Origin: Sisyra terminalis
Lineage: Eukaryota; Arthropoda; Insecta; Neuroptera; Sisyridae
Direction of reading: 5' to 3'
Assembly (NCBI GenBank): GCA_958496175.1
Contig: OY292275.1
Location: forward strand, 10,478,001-10,542,000
DNA length: 64,000 bases
Notes under the pieces: generated by a model
Told to the model about the DNA's origin: nothing
Seen by the model: only the letters and a program-made list of their open reading frames with translations
Databases searched by the model: none
Position numbers and translations under genes: made by a program
Shown: in pieces, positions 23,942-34,450 of the stretch
How the letters are laid out: each line of letters begins with the position of its first letter
Numbering within the stretch: position 1 is the first letter of the stretch

Positions 23942-26272
23942 CCTGTTACTTCGTCTACGTGGTACCCTAAAACATACTTTTATTCTAACAAAAAACGATA
24001 ATTAAAAGCCCTAACTCTTCAAAGAATCTTCAAACTTCTTTGTAAACAATATAATAATTAAATTGTGGACAATAAGGACGAAGCTTCTTGTGGAATCTTA
24101 TGTATTTTTTCGCCAACGTTTCGTCAGTTATTCCTGACTTCTTCAGGGCTCAAAATTTAAAAATTACTTCACAAATGTCATAAAAATAAGCTGTAAAATG
24201 ACCCAACTGGTAGAAATAAAAAAAAAAATAAAAAACATTATTGAAAAAACACAAACACACATGTTATAATAATAATAATCCTTGTATATAATAAAAATAA
24301 TAATTTGAAAACAATATTCGAAATATTTCTTTCTGCAATTAAATTGTTAAATTCTAAAGCTCAGTTAACACTAATAAACATATTGAGCAATTTTGAAAAA
24401 TATTTTTTCAACGTTATTTAACTCTTGTAAAGCTCTTAAAGTTGATAGACCGAGATCTCAGGGCCTCTGGACCTTTATTATTTCCTCATAATCCAAATGT
24501 ATGGGATAAAGTAGGGTAAGCATGAACTTTAATTTAATGCGTATCTGCAATCTTCGGCCGACGGCCAATTATCAGGTAGCTGGTGCTAAAGGTGAGTAAA
24601 CATACTATTGAATTGTATTAAATTACCCCCCCCCCTTCAAATAATAATAATCACTACTGCCAGTGTCTTTCTGTCGGTCATAACTTTTACGAGACGCTTT
24701 AAAGCTGCTATTTATTTTTTTTGATTTTATTAATTTTCTCAAGCTTGACTTTTATACATGATATTAGGGGAACTATTACAATACTTTATGTGAAGAGCAT
24801 GACTAGTCGGATGGACCTAACATCCCCCCAGATGCACATAAAGTGTCACTATATAGTCCGGTCAAATTATACAATTCATCCTTTTATAAATTGCCAACTA
24901 GTTGAAAATTTTTATGAACGTTATAGACGCTATTATAATGATATTTTGAAAAGTCTTCATTGATTCTGTAAATTTTCAAGTCAAAGTTCACAAAACAAAA
25001 ATGAGTTTTTTGAATTTTCAACGAAATGGTTAGTTTCATGGTAAAAATATGCGTGACAAAATTGTAGATCATATAATTATCTACAAAAATTGGTCTTACA
25101 TTTTTTCCATAACTTTCACCATTTCTGAGAATAAACAATGCAAAAATTTACTTTGGTTGCATTTTACAAAATAAGCTTGACTAAGTATACTTTTCTGCAG
25201 CCGCATTTCAAATTACAACCCTTTTATATCATTCAATATTAATGTATTAGTCATGCATTAGTTTCACTTATGTTATGTGCCCAATGATGTACTGTAGGTA
25301 GCGTAGTCATGCTTATTATGGAGAATGCAACTAAAGTAAATCTTAGTATTGGTTTTTTCTCAAAAATGGTGAATGATATGAAAAAAAATGTTAAAACAAT
25401 TTTTATTGATAATTACATGATCTACAAATTTTGTAGGGAACATTGTTATCAAACAACTAACCATTTCGCTGAAAAATTAAAAAAAAACATTATTGTGAAC
25501 TTTGACCTTAAATTTTTTTTTGGTCCAAATGGAATCGATGAGGACTACACAATATCATTACAATAGTGTCCATAACTTTGATAAAAATTTTCAACCTGTT
25601 GGCAATTTATACAAGGGTAAAGTATATAAATTGACCAGATAATATAGCGACACTTTATATAAAGCTCATCACATAAAGTAATGTAATAGTTTCCTTAATA
25701 TCAAGCATAAAAATCAAACTGAAAGAAATAATTAAAATTAAAAAAAATAGCAGTTTTAAAGCGTCTGATAAATGTTGCGATCAACGGAAAGTGTCTGGCA
25801 GTAATTATTTTTTTTTTTTTTTTGAGAATTTAATACAATTTAATAGTATGTTTACTCATCTTTAGCACCAGCTACCTGTTAATTGGCCGTCGGCCATCGG
25901 CCGAAGGTTGCAGATACGCATAAATTAAAGTTCATACTTACCTTACTTAATCTCATGCATTTGGATTATGAGGAAATAAGAAAGGTCCGGCGGCCCTAGG
26001 ATCCCGGTCTATCAACTTTAAGAGTTTTACAAGAGTTAAATGATAATGAAAGAAAAATTTTTACAAAGACAACTAGCGACACTTCTCAGAAAACCAAAAT
26101 TGCGTAATATGTCTACTAGTATTAACTGGGCTTTAGAATTGAACAATTTAATTGCAGAAAGCACAATTTCGAACATGGTTTGCAAAGATATTTGAAGAAT
26201 CTTGAAGACTTAGGGGCTTTTAATTTTCGATTTTTGTTAGATTAAAAGTATGTTTCAGGATACCACGTAGAC
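23942..26272. repeat. Large foldback element with arms of about 1 kb
   Basis: The left arm runs from about 23942 to 25172 and the right arm from about 25316 to 26272, inverted, with a spacer of about 140 bp. Matching landmarks include CGTCTACGTGGTACCC against GGATACCACGTAGACG at the tips, TCTTCGGCCGACGGCCAATT against AATTGGCCGTCGGCC, and GCTTTAAAGCTGC-type words. The arms differ by many substitutions and small indels, so the element is old. The left arm is interrupted by element B (24052-24308). No transposase frame was seen. It would form a very long hairpin if transcribed. Confidence 0.85.
24052..24308. mobile_element. Single-armed copy of element A inserted in the foldback
   Basis: Its first about 150 bp match the left arm of element A (TTGTGGACAATAAGGACGAA; CGTTTCGTCAGTTATTCCTG then ACTTCTTCAGGG). 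It continues with the same spacer words (AACATTATTGAAAAAACACA). The candidate 8-bp duplication AAACAATA flanks it (24044-24051 and 24309-24316). The uninterrupted partner arm of the foldback near 26170 supports its being an insertion. Confidence 0.7.
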
Positions 26273-26348
26273 GATGCAATTATTAATTTATTTGTATATT
26301 CTCTGAAATATGCGAAAAATTCAATTTTGAAAATTTAATAAAATTTAA

Positions 26349-27400
26349 TAGTATTTTTATTTACTTTTGGCACCGACTAGCTGTTAAATAGCTGTCGGTC
26401 GAAGGAAGCAGGTACCCATACGCTTAGAGTTCATATTTACCCTACTTATTTCCAAAAATTTGGTTTATGAGAAAACGAGTATGGTCTGGGGACCCTAGAA
26501 TCCCGGTTTAAGAGGTATCCAATCTTTCATTTCAAAAATCGGATTTCTATACGTTATTTTCATTATTTCTTCTGGTCTTTCCATGCCGGTATCCATTCCA
26601 AATCCTTTTCTTCACTCTTTCTTTTTAAAGTTTGAGCTTTGGGATTAGTTTTTCTTCTTCTCATCATATCCATCTTTGTTCTTCAAAATTTAAAATTTAA
26701 CTTTCGATTCTAACATTTCTTAAAAGATTTTCGATTTATGCTGTAGCATACTCTTCTAGTTAAAGAGTATTTACTTATAGATTTGATCCGGTTTTCTTGT
26801 CTTTGATATTCTCATAAAATTTAACTTTGCAATGTTTATTTCTATTTCGTATTTTGCTACAATAACACCCAAACATAAGACACTAGTTACTATTATTTAC
26901 TTTTAGGACTAGCTACCTGTTAAATAGCCGTAGGTCGAAGAAAGCAGGTACTCATACGCCTAAAGTTCATATTTACCCTACTTAATTCAAAATATTTGGT
27001 TTATGAGAAAACAAGTATGGTCTGGGGACCCTGAAGTTTGATAGTCTCGAACTATGAGATATCCACTTTTTCATTTCAATAAATTTTTATTCGTTATTTT
27101 CAATGTTTCTTCTGATCTCTCCAAATCCATATTCTTTCCTTAACTATTATTTTTTAAAGTTTGACTATTGCGATTAGTTTTTCTTCTTGACATCATATCC
27201 ATCTTTGTTTTTCAAAATTTAAATTTCCGTTCTAATATTTCTTTAAAGATTTAAGATTTTTTCCGCAGCATACTCTTCTAGTTAAAGATTCTTCACGTAC
27301 AGATTTGAACCGGTTTACTTGACTTTGATATTCTCATAAATTTTAATATTGCAATGTTTATTTCTATTTCATATTTTTCTACAATAACACCCAAACATTC
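26349..27400 (+). repeat. Tandem duplication, two units of about 530 bp
   Basis: The unit at about 26349-26880 is repeated at about 26889-27400. Shared words are AGGAAGCAGGTACCCATACG / AGAAAGCAGGTACTCATACG, GTATGGTCTGGGGACCCT, GCATACTCTTCTAGTTAAAG and CAATAACACCCAAACAT. The first about 160 bp of the unit are also similar to the foldback right arm at 25840-26000 (TAGCACCAGCTACCTGTTAA). The block thus extends into the foldback as a third, more diverged repeat. Confidence 0.8.
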
Positions 27401-28318
27401 CACTCATTAATCAATGAATTTTCGTCTCAATTTTTATGAATTCTTTCGTATCTTAATTTTTTGTTTGATCCCCAATCATGGATATCAAATTTTTGAAAAA
27501 TTTACCATTTTTAACTCAAAAGTCACAAGAAATCATACAAACGGTAAACAAACTTCACTTTCATTGAATTTATATTTTACTTTCAAAAATATTTCGCTTC
27601 AATAATTTCGATCTTCCAATTGATAAAATTCACAATTTACGGCTTCAAACTCTTCCAAAAACAACTTTTTTCCATATGAGTTAATCAATATATTTCACTT
27701 GCCATTTTTTGCGATTATTTTTCTAAGCATTGGAAAACTATAAATTAGAGAAGTTCTTAGACTTTCACATGAGAAAAGTGAAAATAAAAACTACCTACGC
27801 TATTAAAAATGTCTTTGTTTTCAATATATAAATTATAGCAAATAGGTTTTCTTTGAAACTCGTTTCAAATGAATGTTATGATATAAAGTAAACTAAACGG
27901 TTTTGTAAAAATATAAAATTCAACTTTAATGGAAAAATTCTGAACATTATAAGGTAAAAGAAAGAGAAAAAAAAAACACAGGATGCGTCTTTGAAATAAA
28001 AAAAGGAACAAAGCATGGAACGCTAAGGGCTTTACAGTTAGTTAACTTAAAAATAGTAGGTCACTGATGAAAACGGCGAATTGTGCTTTGATACTTACGT
28101 ATTTTTATAAAATTTTTGATTAAAGAAAATTCGTAACAGTATCAAGTGTCAGAATTACCATTGAGTTATTACCATATGAAAAGCAAAGCATTAATAAAAA
28201 TCGTTAATTAAAATACTATATTATAATTAATATTATATACATTAATATCAAGAAGATTGAGGATTTGACGTTTGACACGTCGAGCATAAAACCAAGAACA
28301 CGTGATCAAGATTATATT
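27401..28318. other. No gene recognised
   Basis: AT-rich sequence with the chance frame 27414-27605. Nothing recognised. Confidence 0.45.
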
Positions 28319-28872
28319 TTAAGGGGTGGGTAGGGTTTCACGGTAAAAAAAATACTTTTTTTGTGAATTTTTTTCGTAAATATGGATTGAGTAATTTTCT
28401 TCGGACCTTTTGTACATTATTGAGCATACTTTTGACAATATAGGGTAATTTTTTCATGCAGAAATATTGAAGCATAAGCCGGTAACAGAGCTTCCTCCAG
28501 AACGTCTTGAGAAAAAAACAATTTGCGGTGTTCACCATAACTCGGCTGGAAATTATTTGAAAATAAAAAACCAAGAAAAATTAGTCAAATTATGATCAAA
28601 TCTTCCCTCCAACGTTCTCTGATAATTTTTTTTTCATTTAAAAATTTTTGGCGGCCATTTAAAGTGTAAACTGTTATTTTCCAATAAAAATTCCGCCATT
28701 TTGGGGGTGGAAAACACCTTTAATGTAAAAAAAAAACTTTTTACTAAACGTTGGGGGGCGGTATTTTATATGTCAAAAATGTGTATAAAATTTGAAATGA
28801 ATCGGTCAAGTAGTTTTGAAATGACGGTGAACACGAACTTTGAAAAAGTAGTTTTGAGAAAAACGCGCCTAA

Positions 28873-29632
28873 GGGTACACCTACATTAGATCCGTATTTC
28901 TCCCGATCCGACGTGGTCCGATAGTCGGACGACGTCGGAAGAAAAACAAACATGTTGATGTTAATGCTAGTGCCTACAATTAAAACGAAGCTCCCGAATT
29001 CTCGATTCCCGACGACTCCAGACACTATCCGATTTGACAGCCGAACAATCATGTTTGTTTCCAGTCCGACGTTTCTATTCCGACGCATAGTTATTACAAT
29101 TTTATATTTACAATTTTATAAAATTTTATATCTATTATGAGTACTGAAGGTTTATTTACCGTATTGTGATGGTGAGTTTTTCTTCTGGGTTGACACATAC
29201 CCTGAAGTTTGATTGGTCAGTTATGTCGTTTCTTATTCCTCCAAGAATGTAGTCAAATGTTTCAATACTCATACGATGATATTCCCTGAACTTAACCGGG
29301 TAATTCCGCATAGGTACGCAAGTTGCAAAAAATTCTCCTTTAGATCGATCTAAATTGAATTCATGGACCCGTGTCTTTGTTCTACGTCTCTTTAGGAGGA
29401 CGTTATTTTCCAGCAAAAACCAGTACAAAAAATCATCCTCAGAATCACTCATTTCGCTATCACGTGTTTACTGCAATAGCTGCTACTACAGACTGTAATA
29501 GAACGGTTCGACAGTATGCAGTTAAACGGGTCACGTCGGGATCATTGTAGGCATTCAAGTCTGACGTTATCGGACACCAATGGTCGAACAACGTCGGATC
29601 GGGAGAAGTACGGATCTAATGTAGGTGTACCC
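28873..29632 (-). mobile_element. PIF/Harbinger element, internally deleted
   Basis: Terminal inverted repeats of 42 bp (28873-28914 and 29591-29632; GGGTACACCTACATTAGATC…) have a single mismatch. They are flanked by the 3-bp duplication TAA (28870-28872, 29633-29635), the hallmark of PIF/Harbinger. Repeated CCGACGT words fill the subterminal regions. At 760 bp it is far shorter than an autonomous copy (several kb). It keeps only the start of the transposase ORF. The near-identical termini point to recent mobility. Confidence 0.9.
29156..29452 (-). pseudogene. HARBI1-like transposase, N-terminal 98 residues
   Basis: The frame starts ATG (MSDSEDDFLYWFLLE) and contains 'RRRTKTRVHEFN', 'GEFFATCVPMRNYPVKFREY', 'HRMSIETFDYILGGI', and 'NPEEKLTITIR', then a stop. 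This matches the N-terminal region of PIF/Harbinger transposases (…FPELRxxPEKFFxYFRMSxExFxxLL…PEERLAxTLR). The catalytic DDE part is missing because of the internal deletion. The 98 codons are uninterrupted, so the deleted copy was probably mobilised in trans by an intact relative. If transcribed it would give only a DNA-binding-like fragment. Confidence 0.85.
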
Positions 29633-29841
29633 TAAAGTTTATGAACTACCCCGACCGCCTGCAGCTGTTAGAGTTGGAGCGTTAAAGGTCAGGAGATTAA
29701 TAAGACAATAACTTTAAGAATATTGCTTCTATCGACCTAAAATTTTAAGGACATATTCTTGAAATGTTAAACAATAAGATAAGAGAAAAAAAATCGATTT
29801 TTCGAAAGTAAAAGCCCTACCCCCCCCCCCTTAACTATACT

Positions 29842-30638
29842 GAAGTAGTTTTACCCGAAGATGTGAAAAGAGTCTTATGTGTAGATCCGAAATTTGGTTT
29901 ATCTGTGAAAAAAAGGACGTCCATCCCGTAGTACTCATTAAAGATGCTCAGTTCTTAGTTAACAGTCTTCCGACTCTAGTAGAAAAAGAGGAATTGGTGG
30001 AACATGAAAAGAATGTTCTTCGTTCACGGATTGTTAATGTGATCAGCAACTATTACAAAAACCCTGAACCGAAACGGCTTGATCAGTTTAGTAGAGACGT
30101 CTTGACAACGTATACATTTTTTAAAGACAATAGAGATATTATTGTCTCTAAGTCTGATAAAGGGAACTCTACAATTATTATGGAAAGAATAGAGTACATG
30201 GAAGCAATGTATAATATGTTACAAGATACAACAACGTATAAGTTAATGAACAAGGATCCAACTGTTAAATTTCAACGGATGGCTAATGGCTTAGCAACTT
30301 TGTTGAAAGATAACGCAGTCATTGATGATAATCGGTTAAAGAAAGTTAAAATTTAGAATTCTATTGCGCCAAGATTACATGGTTTGAGAAAAACACGTAA
30401 GATTGGTTGTAATCTCCGATCGGTTGTAAGTTGTATTGGTTCACCGTGTTACATTCTTGTTAAGATGCTCCATAATATTTTGTCACCGATTACTTAGAGT
30501 TTCAATTTTAGTGTTAAGAATTCTTTTGAACTTGCCGAAGATGTAAACACCGTAATCTTACCACCAGATTATGTTTTAGTTTCTTTAGATGTAGTTTCTC
30601 TTCTTACAAATATCCCTAAACTATTAGTATTACATATT
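29842..30638 (+). pseudogene. Penelope-like element, part 1 (N-terminus and RT fingers)
   Basis: It begins in one frame with 'VLPEDVKRVLCVDPKFGLSV', shifts frame near 29925, and continues from 'HPVVLIKDAQFLVNSLP'. It runs through 'YTFFKDNRDIIVSKSDKGN' and, past stops at 30354 and 30495, 'IGSPCYILVKMLHNILSPIT' to RT motif A 'LVSLDVVSLLTNIP' (Asp near 30588). These are the ordered blocks of a Penelope-like retroelement, which encodes an RT plus a GIY-YIG endonuclease. The element is cut at 30638 by the family X copy and resumes at 31562. Its 5' end abuts the TTAA-flanked element. Confidence 0.88.
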
Positions 30639-31561
30639 ACTAGCTGATCCCCGCAACTTCGTCTGCGTAGCGTTGGTGTAGATTATGTTTTCCTTTCAAA
30701 TTTGCCATTTGTAATTGTATATGAAAATTTTTGCCATTTGTAATTGTATATGAAAATTTTTATTTTTCTTATTTCTTTTACGAAAAACATACTCATACTT
30801 AAAAACACTATTTTGTCGACTTTAAAAAGACACATTTAATAAACTGTTGCAAAGAATAAAATATTTGTATGTAATGATCAATTAATTTTTAAAAAATATT
30901 TATAAATATCAATAAATATAATCTGTAAATCAATCAGCATCTATACATAAATAAAAAATATCACCAAGTTCAATAAAGTTGGTTTAAATTATAAGTAAAA
31001 TGGGGTGACCATGCGACATTTTTCAAAAAACTTACATTTTTAAACTTGTGATATCTTTCGAATGGAATGTTCAAATTGAATAACTCAAAAAGTTATATAA
31101 TGGTATTGAAGCAAACTTAAATATTAAATCATTTATTTTGATAAGGATTAATCCCAAAGTATAAATAAAAGAGCTTTAATAGCGGTGGCATTTTTATATA
31201 TTTTTAAAATGAAAAAACACTTATTGTGACATAACTATAAAAGTTAGACATATGCTGTTGGTTTTTTTTTGTAGATAATGATATGTTCTACAAAATCGTA
31301 GCGCATTGTTTTGTTCTATAACCAATAGTTTTCGCAGCGCACGCGATAAAAAAATGTTTTTTGGTAATTTTTTCAGACCTTGGGTTACATTATTGGAGTT
31401 TTAGTTTGGATCCCTAACTTTTTTGAAAATTTAATATAGCCTATATTCACCGGAAATAGTGTAGCTTTCCAATAGTGAAAGAATTTTTCAAATCGGTCAA
31501 GTAGTTTCGGAGCCTATTCAAAGCAAACAAACAATCAAATCTTTCCTCTTTATAATAATAG
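30639..31561 (+). mobile_element. Family X copy inserted in the PLE
   Basis: Starts ACTAGCTGATCCCCGCAACT and ends CCTCTTTATAATAATAG; 923 bp. It is collinear with 57622-58522 and, at its 3' end, with 8168-8403. The PLE coding sequence reads across the join in the same sense (LVLHI … INEECDDWSK), so the copy is a clean insertion. A small internal duplication (TTTGCCATTTGTAATTGTAT, twice near 30700-30750) is specific to this copy. Confidence 0.85.
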
Positions 31562-31903
31562 AAAATAAATGAGGAATGCGATGATTGGTCGAAACTGATT
31601 AGCTTGAAAGACAAGGACTTGGTTTTGAAATTGATTGAGTTTTGTTTTGATTCAAGCTATTTTCAGTTTGATAGTAAACTGTATCAACAATGTGATGGCA
31701 CAAGTATGGGGAATCCAGCAAGCTCTGTATTAGCTGATATTGTAATGGATTATGTGTTTAGAAATGTTTTAAAACTACTGAGTTATCCAATATCTTTGGT
31801 AAGACTGTACGTAGATGATAGTGTACTGTGTGTCCCAAAAAGTGAAACAACGACTTTGATAGATACTTTTAATAGCTTTAACTCTAAATTAAACTTAACT
31901 ATT
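31562..31903 (+). pseudogene. Penelope-like element, part 2 (RT palm)
   Basis: The open frame gives 'ECDDWSKLISLKDKDLVLKL', 'YQQCDGTSMGNPASSVLADI', and 'ISLVRLYVDDSVLCVP', with the catalytic YVDD at 31808-31819, and ends 'FNSKLNLTI'. The catalytic residues are intact in this piece. The reading frame stays open to 31990, but everything after about 31903 belongs to the inserted foldback. It is part of one broken PLE with 29842-30638 and 32839-33659. Confidence 0.9.
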
Positions 31904-32838
31904 AGGGTGACCTCTAATAGGGATGTTTTTGAATTTCTTTGCTCCCAGGGGCTCAAATGCTTCCAAATTGATAAAAAAAAAATTCCCTGAAAATTTGAGC
32001 TCTTAATATTAACTTTAAGATAGCCCGCTTTAGTACTTAAGTTTCTTATAGAAATAACGTAGGAAAAATTTAATTTGTTCTTTAGAATTCCATAGCTCAG
32101 CGATAAATAAATCGAAAGTAACTAATCTCGTTGTGTTTATTGTAAATTTAACGCTCTACAAAAAAGAGCTCTTATGATTTTTTGCTAAATCTATTGGCTT
32201 AAGAGTTATTCGAGCTCAAAGTTTAATTATTATATAGTTATTAATTTTATCAACTATAATTATTAAATAAATACTTATTTTTACGAAATTTATTAAATTT
32301 CTTATACAAAATTTGTATTTAAGATCAAAAAGAAGCAAATACAATATTATTGTTGTGATTTTTCACGTCGTCGCTGTAGTAGTTCATCCTTTATTTTTTG
32401 TACTTGTTCATTATCATCAGATTCAATATTAGCTATATAACCAACTCTACCATCTTTCCGTTGCTCAGTTAAAAAATACATTATATTTTCATTGATCATT
32501 AGTGCCGCATTCTTAAGCAAATATATAAGCCAATAACTCTTAAGCCAGTAGATTTAGCAAAAATCATAAGAGCTCTTTTTTGTAGAGCGTTAAATTTACA
32601 ATAATCATGGCGCGATTAATTAATTTCGATTTATTTGTTGCTGAGTTATGGAATTCTAAAGAACAAATTACATTTTTTCCACGTTATTTCCATAAGAAAC
32701 TTAAGTTGAAAAGCGGACTATCTTAAAGTTAATATTAAAAGCTCAAATTTTCAGGGATTTTTTTTTTTATCAATTTGGAAGCATTTGAGCCCCTGGGAGC
32801 AAAGAAATTCAAAAACACCCCTATTAAGGACCACGCTA
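31904..32838. repeat. Foldback element inserted in the PLE RT gene
   Basis: Long inverted arms (about 31904-32220 and 32515-32838) with landmarks TTTGCTCCCAGGGGCTCAAA / TTTGAGCCCCTGGGAGCAAA and CTCTACAAAAAAGAGCTCTT / AAGAGCTCTTTTTTGTAGAG. The spacer (about 32220-32515) is AT-rich and non-coding. The arms are highly similar. The family recurs in longer form at 44604-46034 (shared GCTCTACAAAAAAGG-type box and CTTAATATTAA box). It interrupts the PLE between 'LNLTI' and 'FTMEVEEHE'. Confidence 0.85.
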
Positions 32839-33659
32839 TTCACTATGGAAGTAGAAGAACATGAAACCATTAATTTTTTGGATGATACGATACTTAGACT
32901 ACCAGATGGGAGCTTGAAAACCGACTGGTATAAAAAACCGACTAGTTCAAACAGATTACTGAATTATGAATCAAATCACCCAATGAGTCAAAAAATTGGG
33001 ATGATTAAAGGTTTAATAAAAAGAGCTTACAGCTTAAGTCATCAAGATTTTCATGAGAAAAATAAGAAAATTATTATTGATCTTCTTGTTAATAATAATT
33101 ATCCGAGAAAACTGATTGACAGAGTTTTCAATAATTATTGCCCGATGAATAATAACACAAGTAATCGAGATCAGCTCATTAAGTTTTGTAGGTTTCCTTT
33201 TATTAAGGAGATAGCGTTCAAAATTGACAGTCTCGAAGAAAACGATATGGCGAATTAGCCTTTTATAATTTGAAAACTGTTAAGTCAGTTTATACAAGGC
33301 TGAAAGATAGGGTTCCAGTGTTGGATCGGTCAAATGTGATTTAAAAAATTCCATGCACCTGTGGGATGTCCTATGTTGGACAGACCAAACAAAACTTAAA
33401 AGCCAGGATCAAAAATAATCAGTATGACTGTAGAAACACCAACATCCAGAAAGAAAATAAAACAACGCTTGCTAATCATCATTTTGATACCAAGCATAAT
33501 TTTATGTTTGATGGACTTTCAATTTTAGATAGTGAATCTAATTACTTTAAGCGTTCGTTGAGTGAAATGGTTTTCATAAAATTAAATAAAACAATAAATC
33601 TAAGATCTGACACACAGAACCTAAGTTTAATATATAATGACATCCTAGGTCTGAAATGA
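32839..33659 (+). pseudogene. Penelope-like element, part 3 (thumb and GIY-YIG endonuclease)
   Basis: From about 32839 the frame reads 'FTMEVEEHETINFLDDTIL', the post-palm FLD block of PLEs, then 'KTDWYKKPTSSNRLLNYES'. After a frameshift near 33258 it continues 'NLKTVKSVYTRLKDRVPVLD', and past a stop (near 33343) 'IPCTCGMSYVGQTKQNLKAR', the GIY-YIG nuclease (YVG, then Arg of KAR, later 'HHFDTKHNF' and 'SLSEMVFIKLNKTINL'). It ends 'DILGLK' with a TGA at 33657-33659. The nuclease half alone is uninterrupted for 97 codons. Confidence 0.9.
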
Positions 33660-34298
33660 TTATCTTTCAAATTTGTATATTTTATTTACATTTTTTAAAT
33701 TAATATTATATTATATATTTTGAAGTGCGTAGCTTAACAACTATGAACTGATGTTTTCAGTTGGCTGTTAGACTTGCAAAGAAAATACATACTTGAAAGC
33801 TAAAAATCATTTTTACAGTTTTAATTTTAATTTTACATTTTTTAATTAACGATTGTTTAAATATACTTGAGGTCAGTTTATAATAATATTGTTATAATGT
33901 TGTCAATATAAAAACAACATTATAACAATATTATTATAAACACACCTCAACTATGTTTAAACAATCGTTAATTAAAAAAATGTAAAATTAAAATTAAAAC
34001 TGTAAAAATGATTTTTAGCTTTCAAGTATGTATTTTCTTTGCAAGTCTAACAGCCAACTGAAAATATCAGTTCATAGTTGTTAAGCTACGCACTTCAAAA
34101 TATATAATATAATATTAATTTAAAAAATATAAATAAAATATTCAAATTCGAAAGATAATCATTTCAGACCTAGGATGTCGTTATATATTAAACTTAGGTT
34201 CTGTGTGTCAGATCTTAGATTTATTGTTTTATTTAATTTTATGAAAACCATTTCACTCAACGAACGCTTAAAATAATTAGATTCACTATCTAAAATTA
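33519..34298. repeat. Tail-to-tail palindrome of the PLE 3' end
   Basis: 33519-33905 (last 45 codons plus 3' UTR) is repeated in reverse complement at about 33912-34298, centred on AACATTATAACAATATTATT near 33910. The minus-strand arm encodes the same final peptide (…SLIYNDILGLK). Very few differences separate the arms. Penelope-like elements are known for inverted or partly duplicated copies at their termini, and this is such a structure. Confidence 0.9.
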
Positions 34299-34450
34299 TA
34301 TAATTATATAATAAAATAATAAAACAATAATATTGTAATACTTTCAGAGCTTGAAAAAGTCTTAGTAATAAAGACGAAATGTCGCAAAATCAATGATTGT
34401 TGAAATTAATTTAACTATATTCCAATTACCCGTGACCCTGATATAATTAT
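34299..34450 (+). repeat. PLE terminal motif next to the palindrome
   Basis: Contains GCTTGAAAAAGTCTTAGTAA then TAAAGACGAAATGTCGCAAA. This is a GTCTT/AAGAC stem between a CTGAAGA-like box (here CTTGAAA) and a GAAATGTCG box. It is the same layout as the hairpin repeats at 13.6, 58.6 and 60.8 kb, and it links those repeats to PLE termini. Confidence 0.6.

Larger units (their letters stand above)
28323..29830. mobile_element. TTAA-flanked element containing a Harbinger insertion
   Basis: TTAA occurs immediately outside both ends (28319-28322 and 29831-29834). The ends are inverted: GGGGTGGGTAGGGTTTCAC on the left, and a G-run then GTAGGGCTTTTACTTTC read inward from the right. Without the nested Harbinger copy (28873-29632) it is about 745 bp, like the element at 17052-17773. 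No transposase frame of its own is visible. The CCCCC run at 29821-29830 is part of the right terminus. Confidence 0.65.

Noticed and set aside
26349..27400. CRISPR-like or phage-like array
   Set aside because: Only two long diverged units without regular spacers, in eukaryotic DNA.
28744..29140. Frames on both strands inside the Harbinger element
   Set aside because: They cross the terminal inverted repeat and the CCGACGT-rich subterminal region; shadows of non-coding transposon ends.
31904..31990. Last codons of the RT palm frame and first codons of the following frame (32785-32838)
   Set aside because: They are foldback sequence read through by chance; the PLE protein blocks stop and resume outside it.
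29877..33659. A host telomerase-like or domesticated RT gene
   Set aside because: The order of blocks with a C-terminal GIY-YIG nuclease, plus stops, frameshifts and insertions, marks a dead Penelope-like element.
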